Assembly (NCBI RefSeq): GCF_026210795.1
Contig: NC_089434.1
Span: 124,001-188,000, forward strand
Origin: Rhizophagus irregularis
Lineage: Eukaryota > Glomeromycota > Glomeromycetes > Glomerales > Glomeraceae
Length of the DNA stretch: 64,000 nt
Reading direction: 5' to 3'
The position numbers and the translations under genes were made by a program. The notes beneath the pieces were generated by a model, which saw only the letters and a program-made list of their open reading frames with translations, had not been told where the DNA came from and did not search any database. This document shows positions 57,480 through 64,000 of the stretch, piece after piece; the first letter of the stretch is position 1; each line of letters begins with the position of its first letter.

Positions 57480-59388
57480 GGAAAAGGATAAAACTACCAC
57501 CATTCGATTTGTCTCAGTGAGACGATTCTAACAAGCTATGATACATCTTTGTACGATTATTAGATGCCAAGTTATTTAATATATTCTTTATATAACTGTG
57601 ATTATAAACGGTTCTTTTTAATATAAGATTTTTGAGGATAGGTGTGATAGTGACTATAGATAGATTGTGACTATATAGGATAGATTTTAATAATAAAGTG
57701 TTTTGAACATTCAACTGGTGTGACTATATAGTAGAATGTGACTATAACGGGAGTGACTATAGAGGGAGTTGACTGTATACAGGAATATGGAAAGATAGTC
57801 CATTATATTATAATCAAAATAAAAAACAGTATACAAGAAATTCAAACAAAATAGTTGCTTTAAAACTTTTACATAACTTACAAAATAATATACCAAATGA
57901 TTTTTTAAATGAGGTATGAAATTTTTTATTAAATTAATCTAATATTTTATTTTAAAATAAGAATAAATAGTAATTATTATTGTTTTAATAAATTTTAATA
58001 GGTCAGAGAATATTCAATAACTAAAAAAAGTAATATTATTAATATTTATGGTATATCTCAAGAACCAAATACAAATAATTATATTATAGTTCTTGATTAT
58101 GCAGAAGGTGGAAAATTTGATAAATGGATGAATAAAAACTATAAAAATTTTTACTGGTTATGTAAACTAAATGTATTACTTAATATTATTAATAGTCTTA
58201 AAGAAATTCATCAAAAAGGAATGGTTCATTGTGATTTTCATACAGGAAATATATTATTTTTAAAGGATAATATATGCGATCTTGGTAATGATATATTAAT
58301 TTCAGATATGGGTTTATGTGGAAAAGTTAGTAATATAAATAATACAAATGAAATAAAAATTTATGGAGTTATACCTTATATTGCTCCAGAAGTACTAAGA
58401 GGAAAACCATATAGTCAAGCAGCAGATATATATAGTTTTGGCATGATTATGTATTTTACAGCAACAGAAAAACAACCTTTTTCTAATCGTGCTCATGATG
58501 AATTTTTAGTATTAGATATATGCAATGAAATTAGACCTGAAATAAATGAACCAGAAGCTCCAAAATGTTATATTAACTTAATGAAAAAATGTTGGGATTC
58601 TAATTCAAATAATAGGCCAAATGCTATTGAAATAGAAAAGGAAATTAGTTCATTTTATACTTCATGTAATTCAATATTGGGACAACGTAATTATTTTAAA
58701 GTAGCAGAAGAATATAGAAAATTTTTTAAGAGGAATAAACAAATTACTCATCCACAAGCTATTTATACATCATCTTTATTGCTTAATCCTTTTACTATAA
58801 AAAATATTAGTGACTATTTAGACTGTGCAATTCCTGATTAAGTAAAATAAATAAAATTGCATTTATTAAATAATATAAAGTAAATTATTAATAGATTTAA
58901 TATATATATTATATCATAAATAAACACAAATATAATATACTTTTATTAATAAAATATTTTAATATATAATAATAAATCTTCTGTTTTTTTTAATAAAAAA
59001 AAATAAGAACTTATAATAATATCTGTTTCTTAAATAAAAATAGAAGATGCCCATAATAAAATAATAAAATTTGTCATAATTATATATTAATGTTATCCTT
59101 TAAATAAGGCCATATTAATTTAATTTTTCATTTAATATAACTCTTTCCCCTCTGTTTTTGGATTTTTTATATAAAAAAAGTACATGTAATTTAGGCCGAA
59201 ATTAGACAAATCTTTAAGTCTTAGCCAGAATTATCATTTAAAATTTTTACTCACTTTTTTGGTCAAAATTTTGGCCAAAATTAATAGTAATTCTGGCCAT
59301 GTATTGTATTTTATGTATTATTTTTTGTCTCTCCCTCTTCCTACTAGATTAGAACCTCCTATGTTATGTTAAACAAAGAATTAGCTTT

Positions 59389-59438
59389 AGCCGTTTATGA
59401 CTAAATAATATAATTATATTATTTAGTCATAAACGGCT
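59389..59438. repeat. Perfect 50-bp palindrome
   Basis: The left arm AGCCGTTTATGACTAAATAA continues TATAA, and the right arm is its exact reverse complement with no spacer. It can form a cruciform or a hairpin RNA. It is the longest perfect palindrome I found in the window. Confidence 0.85.
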
Positions 59439-59459
59439 TAGACTAGGTTATTTAGTAAT

Positions 59460-59592
59460 AAAATAATCTAACTATAACTAAATAATCTAAGTATGACTAT
59501 AAATAATCTAAATATAACTAAATAATCTAAGTATGACTATAAATAATCTAAATATAACTAAATAATTTAAATATATCTAAATAATCTAAAGT
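59460..59592. repeat. 40-bp tandem repeat
   Basis: Units built from ACTAAATAATCTAAGTATG and ACTATAAATAATCTAAATAT repeat at exactly 40 bases (GTATGACTAT at 59491 and 59531), then decay. The TGACTAAATAAT sequence of the adjacent palindrome resembles the unit. Confidence 0.75.
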
Positions 59593-60750
59593 TAATAACC
59601 TAAATATGATTAAATACTCTAACTAAATAACCTGTTTGTGACAATTTTGTATACCTAGTTATTTTTCTTACTATATTCCTTCCCTTTGAATCCGCTTTTC
59701 TTTAGCTTTTTCCCATTTATTATTTGTGATCATGTGATTAAATAACCTAAATATTACTGTTACTAAATAATCGAAATGTACCTATTTTTGTTTGGTTCTC
59801 TGTGCCAATAATCGTTTTCTAATATAATTTATGTTATTGGGGTTCTATAGTTGATTGGTTATTAAATTCTATGTTGGAGGTCCAGCCTGTCTGCAATTAT
59901 TTGGATTCTAAGTTTTATGATGAAGTTTTTGCCATTCTGCGCCTCTTTGGTTGCCTGTTAAGGATTCGAGGGTGCTTTTCTTTTTTACCTATTTTGTTAT
60001 TTATCAAAATGCTGAAATATGGTAAAAAAATATCATGTTAGGTGGTGCAGTAGATCTGCGATTAATTTTGGCCGGCACTATATCATAATTTTGGCCGATC
60101 TTTTGGGCATGTGATTTGAGGATCCAGCTTAGTACCATGATGGTGACTTAATAGTGTCCTGGAACTTCTGTGAAGCTGTCATGGAACTAGTGAGGAACCA
60201 TCATGGAAGTGTTATGGAATGTCAGCTTGGATGTCGACTTTTTATACCCAAAGTTCTGACCGAAATTATGGAATAATGCTGGCCGGTACTGCGCCAGACA
60301 CGTGATACTGTTCCATCACCAGAACAGCCATTCATAGTTACGGGCTAGTAACGGGAACATTTCTGGAACATTTCTGGAATCCAATATATATGCATTTGTA
60401 TCACATATTTTTGTATCCATATATTTCTGAAATCTTCACGCTCCAGTCTGGCGGATGGTTGGTTAGTAAAGAATTGGAGGTGCAATATGTAAACATATTT
60501 TTGAGATGGATTTCGTTCTAAAAATTCCGTCCTAGTTGTCTAAGTTATTGGGTCAACTAGGACGGGAACTAGGACGGGTTTTGATATGTGAGAAAAGCTA
60601 ACAACTTTCTTTGATCAAGCTTTGTTCTTATATACTATGTCCAGATGTCTCAGTGTCCTAGTAAAAGTAAAGTTGTAGGAAAAAATTCGAAACTTTTCCT
60701 ATGCTACATATGTATGCTATTTGTATGTCATTTGTATGCTATTTTTTGAG

Positions 60751-61144
60751 CGTCACTAGTGTCATAAGTTTCATATACTAACCTGTGACGCAACCTGTGA
60801 CATGTTCATTATGCTTTTTGAGATTATTAGGCTATTTTATTTCTTTCTTGATTACTGTCACTAGTGTCACAAGTAAAAGAGTAATAAATTCTAGGAAAAA
60901 AATCAAAAATTTTCTATGCTATCCTAATGCTATATATGTATCGTGATATAGTATATGTATGATATATATGTGGTGTATATATGCTATAAAAAATAAAAAA
61001 AAGTTAGGATTTGGCCGATTTTTCCAGTGACGTCTATGCCACCTGTGACACTCATCAAGAAAACTTTCTTTCGGCCTAGAATTCCTAAAGAGCCTATCAT
61101 CTGCGTCACAAGCTTCTGTCACAAGTTTTTTTTCTAGTGACAAG
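60751..61144. repeat. Iteron-like GTCAC/GTGAC motif cluster
   Basis: Motifs of the form CTGTGAC, GTCACAAG or CACTAGTGTCA occur at about 60751-60768, 60782-60804, 60855-60873, 61025-61053, 61101-61125 and 61134-61144. Several are back-to-back. They lie next to a replication-type gene pair, so a replication-origin or transposon-end role is possible. It is not proven. Confidence 0.35.
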
Positions 61145-61415
61145 TTGTATCATTTTCGTTTACCTCTAAATTACCTACCAGTATCTCCGCCGAAGCTAAG
61201 TCTACTATCCTTTTCCGATGGTATTGTTCCCTTTTACGGTGCTTTCTAGCATGATCATCGCAATATCCATATCCGGAATAAGATAATTTTCCACATTCTT
61301 TGCAAAATACCTGAGAAGGAGAATTGCGATGAATAAAACATCCTTCCGGATGGTAGCATCCTCGATTGCAAATCTTACCACTCCTGTGGATATAAGTACA
61401 TCGATAAAATACCAT
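61134..61415 (-). CDS. Small cysteine/histidine-rich, probably zinc-binding protein
   Basis: A complete 93-aa frame, divergent from the primase-helicase gene with 125 bases between starts. The N-terminal half carries paired Cys/His ligands: CTYIHRSGKICNRGCYHPEG, CFIHRN, then FCKECGKLSYSGYGYCDDH. That could form two or three zinc sites. It is followed by a very basic segment (ARKHRKREQYHRKR) and an acidic C-terminus. The pattern suggests a nucleic-acid-binding or regulatory partner of the divergent replication protein. I do not recognise a named family. Its composition is less AT-rich than host genes, like that of the primase gene. Confidence 0.7.
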   Translation of the reverse strand: MVFYRCTYIHRSGKICNRGCYHPEGCFIHRNSPSQVFCKECGKLSYSGYGYCDDHARKHRKREQYHRKRIVDLASAEILVGNLEVNENDTTCH

Positions 61416-61540
61416 TTTTAATAACTATGGATTGTTGATTTATGTATCGATCTATATAGTTCAGAATTAATTTTCATTTTAAACTTTTTTCTCCCAGAGT
61501 ATATAGTTTCTCTCGAACTGTATATTTGCGATATAATATT
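61416..61540. promoter_or_regulatory. Divergent promoter between zinc protein and primase-helicase
   Basis: The 125 bases between the two start codons include a TATATTTGCGATATAATATT stretch just before the primase ATG. The arrangement implies shared control. No operator is recognised. Confidence 0.4.
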
Positions 61541-64000
61541 ATGACCGAACAATCCTCGCTTTCAGAGTTCTTCGACGCCTCCGCCCTGTACTATCAAGGA
61601 TACAGAGCCTCTGATATAGGTGCATCTCTATATAAAATTCGAGATGATAGTGTTAAACCAAGGCATTTCCTTGGTGCAGACAATGCGGATGAAATAGAAG
61701 CTATACTAACAGAGCGTGAGGACCACTCCTTACACGAAATTATTGATGGAGATGAGCCACTCCGTCCTGTTATAGACTTTGATTTGCCAATAGAAACATT
61801 AAATGCTATAACTCCCAAGCTTTCAGGCGGTCAGGCGAAAAATTCACTTTGTTGTGCCTTTAGAGATACTTGCCTAGAAATATTCCCAGAATGGGATAAA
61901 GAAACTTTAACTATTGCCGAAAGTAGTGATGAGAAAAAAATATCTCTCCATGTTTCAACCTTTGGCATGAGACTTCCGAATATTGCTCAGGTCGCGATGT
62001 TCACTGAGCTTATTCGTAAAAAACTTCCGACAGCTCTACAAGGAAATAGCATTATCGATAACATAGCAAACAAATGTTCATTCTCCTTGCGGATGCTTGG
62101 ATCACCCAAATACAATGAAAAAACTGGAGAACATATTCGTGTGAAAAAAGCTATTTGTCCCAAAGATGGAACAATCTTTGACTTCATGATTCGCCCACCC
62201 AATGATGAATCAGAAGTCATCAAGAACAGTCCTCTCTTGGTTGTTCTGAAAGCAAAAATGGAGGGATATCCTAGCACAAATAATGTTATCACCGATGCTG
62301 AATTCGAACTAGTAGAGACATTACTTCAAGAAGCTAGCATCGAAGGGTATAGTCTCTCATATCCATCTGAAAATTTTCCTAACAAATTTCCACTATCACG
62401 CATCTCCCCATCGCACTGCCCAATATGTGACCGAGAACATGATAGTGATCATGGATATATTATTCGAAATAAAAAATCCTACAGCTTTTTCTGCTACCGG
62501 GCAAACAATGATAGGGAACCCGGCTCTAGAAAACCTTCGAAAAAGCTTACTATTAGTGAAACTGCCTTGGATCGAGAACAAAAGTTCCCAAGTCCTACAA
62601 AACTAGACCGATCCAGAATTTCTGACCCAAATGACCGTTTCGTATGGGGAGATTTAATTGATATGAGCACCTCTGGGCGAAAATTTTCTCGTAATGAAGT
62701 TTATGAAGCAATACAGGCAACGGTCGCCTGTATTCAAACAACATCAAGATTATGGGTGCTCAAAATAGAGGATACGAATGGTGGACTCTATTTTGATATG
62801 GCGCCAAAGCTAGATCTTGCCAAGTATGAAGTTAACTTGCTTGAGCTAGGTGGGGAGGGGGTGAAGTTAATTAACTTAATAGATCGGGCGGTTACCAAAG
62901 GTCTAATCCTTTACCACAATATTAATTTTCTACCGTATCTGCTGAATAGTCCAGTTCCCAATACAAAGTTCTTTAACCTTTTCATAGGATTTTTGGCTAA
63001 GCCAGCGGTGGAAATTAATCCCGAAATCATGGATCCTATTCTCTGGCATACGAAGAATATAATCAGTAATGAAAATGTGGAGCTTCATGAATATCTTTGG
63101 AATTGGTGGGCATATTTAGTGCAGAAGCCAGAAAAAAAGCCTCGGTCAATCTTAGTCTTAAAGTCTACACTACAGCAGTGTGGAAAAAATATTATCACTG
63201 ACTTTATTGGTGACAAAGTCCTAGGGGGACATCTCCATTATGCTACATCGGATTTGGAGAAAATTCTTGGGCGATTTAATAGTGCTATTCAAGCTCGAAA
63301 ACTTATTGTTATGAACGAGACTGAAATGTCTAGTGGGGAATGGCATAAATTTAACGGACATCTTAAATCCCTTATAACGGAAGGAATGGTGTCTATAGAG
63401 CGTAAGGGTATTGAAACAAAGCGAATTAGAGATTTCACCAGATTTATGGTTACAAGCAACCAGGATGCTCCGCTCAAAATAGATATAGGGGATTCTCGTG
63501 TAGTCTGTTTTGATGTATCTTCACGATGTAGAGGAAATACAGTATATTTTAAGCGACTAGGAAAAGTTCTTGACTATCCCGATGCACCAGGAGTAGTCAT
63601 GAGATATCTTCTTAGTCGCGACCTCTCAGACTTTGAACCACAAGAAATTCCTGTAACTAAAATGAAGATAAAAACAATGCGAGACCAATTACCTAATCCC
63701 ATCCGATTTATAATTGACTATATTTCTTCATGGTGTGGGGTTAAAATAGCCAGTCCAAGTCGTACATTATTATATCAGAAGTATCTTGAATGGTGTGGAG
63801 AGAATGGTGAAAAGCCATTTTCTAATAACATTACCGGGAAGAAATTTTCAGATATTGGTATTGAGAGCAAACAAGCGCGAACAGGTGGCGGAAAAAGGGA
63901 ATGGCAATATATACTTGACCGCTCCAAGATCGTAGCCAAGCTCTGTGAATCTGGCCTAAGTGATATGGAAGAATTTTCCGATATACCTCAAGACGACTTG
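61541..64000 (+). CDS. Primase plus SF3/D5-like helicase replication protein, partial at window end
   Basis: Open for all 820 codons from ATG 61541 to the edge; the 3' end is missing. Residues about 50-240 look like an archaeo-eukaryotic primase: the metal motif VIDFD (D79, D81) and an S-L-H motif at 135-137. A Cys/His site follows at about 293-318 (CPIC..EHDSDH...C). The second half is a D5/SF3-type (DUF5906-like) ATPase. It has a weak Walker A CGKN at about 547-550, Walker B LIVMNE ending near 593, and TSN at 638-640. A D5-type C-terminal segment, LLYQKYLEWCGENGEKPFSN, follows. Such fusions replicate virophages, polinton-like viruses, NCLDV relatives and some plasmids or phages. No stops or introns are seen. 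The class assignment is family-level inference. Confidence 0.82.
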   Translation, partial: MTEQSSLSEFFDASALYYQGYRASDIGASLYKIRDDSVKPRHFLGADNADEIEAILTEREDHSLHEIIDGDEPLRPVIDFDLPIETLNAITPKLSGGQAKNSLCCAFRDTCLEIFPEWDKETLTIAESSDEKKISLHVSTFGMRLPNIAQVAMFTELIRKKLPTALQGNSIIDNIANKCSFSLRMLGSPKYNEKTGEHIRVKKAICPKDGTIFDFMIRPPNDESEVIKNSPLLVVLKAKMEGYPSTNNVITDAEFELVETLLQEASIEGYSLSYPSENFPNKFPLSRISPSHCPICDREHDSDHGYIIRNKKSYSFFCYRANNDREPGSRKPSKKLTISETALDREQKFPSPTKLDRSRISDPNDRFVWGDLIDMSTSGRKFSRNEVYEAIQATVACIQTTSRLWVLKIEDTNGGLYFDMAPKLDLAKYEVNLLELGGEGVKLINLIDRAVTKGLILYHNINFLPYLLNSPVPNTKFFNLFIGFLAKPAVEINPEIMDPILWHTKNIISNENVELHEYLWNWWAYLVQKPEKKPRSILVLKSTLQQCGKNIITDFIGDKVLGGHLHYATSDLEKILGRFNSAIQARKLIVMNETEMSSGEWHKFNGHLKSLITEGMVSIERKGIETKRIRDFTRFMVTSNQDAPLKIDIGDSRVVCFDVSSRCRGNTVYFKRLGKVLDYPDAPGVVMRYLLSRDLSDFEPQEIPVTKMKIKTMRDQLPNPIRFIIDYISSWCGVKIASPSRTLLYQKYLEWCGENGEKPFSNNITGKKFSDIGIESKQARTGGGKREWQYILDRSKIVAKLCESGLSDMEEFSDIPQDDL

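Larger units (their letters stand above)
48961..57775. mobile_element. Pogo/Tc1-mariner-like non-autonomous element
   Basis: It starts CAGTCAACTCTCTTTATAGT and ends with the inverse of CAGTCAACTCCCTCTATAGT, so its TIRs exceed 20 bases. TA duplicates flank it (48959-48960 and 57776-57777). Removing the element and one TA rejoins the kinase codons as ATVYTGIWKDSP, in frame. CAGT ends with a TA duplication fit pogo/Tigger-type Tc1-mariner elements. There is no transposase. The interior is about 147-bp tandem repeats, interrupted by a later LINE; without the LINE the element is about 960 bases. Confidence 0.85.
45447..58841 (+). pseudogene. Protein kinase gene with seven tandem N-lobe exons, split by nested transposons
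   Basis: Exons: 45447-45899, 45974-46435, 46507-46942, 47010-47492, 47564-48008, 48113-48537, 48608-48960 plus 57778-57913, and 58002-58841. Each of exons 2-7 opens with a V/I-K..Y..YGISQ strand and then has a zinc ribbon (C..C...Y...WC..C). A WTSG..KIDNFIQ segment, FEWIPY.QFN and a kinase N-lobe ending FLNE/K follow. Exon 8 holds the only C-lobe: HCDFHTGNIL near 58227, SDMGLCGK, APEVLRGK, DIYSFGMIMYF and NRPNAIEIEKEI. Only exon 7 has a good glycine loop (IGKGGFATVY) with VALK. Exons 3, 5 and 6 carry indels. All introns are phase 0. The transposon makes the present allele non-functional unless alternatively spliced. Confidence 0.8.
58842..61133. other. Repeat-rich non-coding region
   Basis: No gene. 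Contents include inverted TTGGCCAAAATT-type motifs at about 59190-59300, a 50-bp palindrome, a 40-bp tandem array, more GGCCGG/AATTTTGG motifs at about 60055-60290, and CCTAGTT/AACTAGG repeats at 60530-60575. A diverged duplication of about 210 bases spans about 60640-60950. GTCAC/GTGAC motifs recur up to the Cys-rich gene. Confidence 0.55.

Noticed and set aside
61594-63477. Several minus-strand frames opposite the primase-helicase gene
   Set aside because: Antisense shadows of one long conserved plus-strand frame.
1-64000. CRISPR arrays, tRNA or rRNA genes
   Set aside because: No regularly spaced repeat-spacer arrays and no recognisable tRNA or rRNA signature; the tandem arrays found have no unique spacers.

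Overview
The window looks like nuclear DNA of an arbuscular mycorrhizal fungus, most like Rhizophagus (Glomeromycota). It is very AT-rich, with short GT-AG introns of about 50-130 bases, long gene-poor AT deserts and many transposon remains. It carries the glomeromycete type of protein kinase, with a C..C/WC..C ribbon, a WTSG segment and an FEWIPY segment before the kinase domain. The organism call is inference; nothing here is a species marker.

Region 1 (1-29.6 kb) is a housekeeping block broken by AT deserts. It holds a class B DnaJ/Hsp40 with a heat-shock element upstream, a TMEM256/DUF423 membrane protein, mitochondrial ribosomal protein uL10m, a PXMP4-type peroxisomal membrane protein, a class I methyltransferase and a 19-exon PX-PH phospholipase D with 5-base and 9-base micro-exons. 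An 87-aa two-exon protein follows, then a large pentatricopeptide-repeat protein, a divergent galactokinase, and a pseudokinase with a helical N-terminus and a Sel1-like tail. I rebuilt exon structures by hand; each model keeps frame across all junctions.

Region 2 (29.6-45.3 kb) is mostly non-coding or decayed. It has a 192-bp MITE, two broken multi-exon genes (one split by a 5'-truncated LINE with an 18-bp target duplication), a TIR element carrying a 74-bp tandem array with telomere-like CCCTAA units, and one small secreted cysteine-rich protein candidate.

Region 3 (45.3-58.9 kb) is one kinase locus in which the ribbon plus kinase N-lobe is repeated seven times, one unit per phase-0 exon, before a single C-lobe exon. 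Only the seventh N-lobe has an intact glycine loop and lysine. It is split by a TA-duplicating, pogo/Tc1-mariner-like element, which itself contains a 7.8-kb LINE with a 17-bp target duplication. Removing the outer element and one TA restores the seventh exon exactly.

Region 4 (58.9-64 kb) is repeat-rich DNA (a 50-bp perfect palindrome, a 40-bp tandem array, repeated GTCAC motifs) leading into a divergent pair: a small cysteine-rich zinc-binding protein and a large primase plus SF3-like helicase protein that runs off the window. Base composition and content suggest a replicating mobile or virus-like element.
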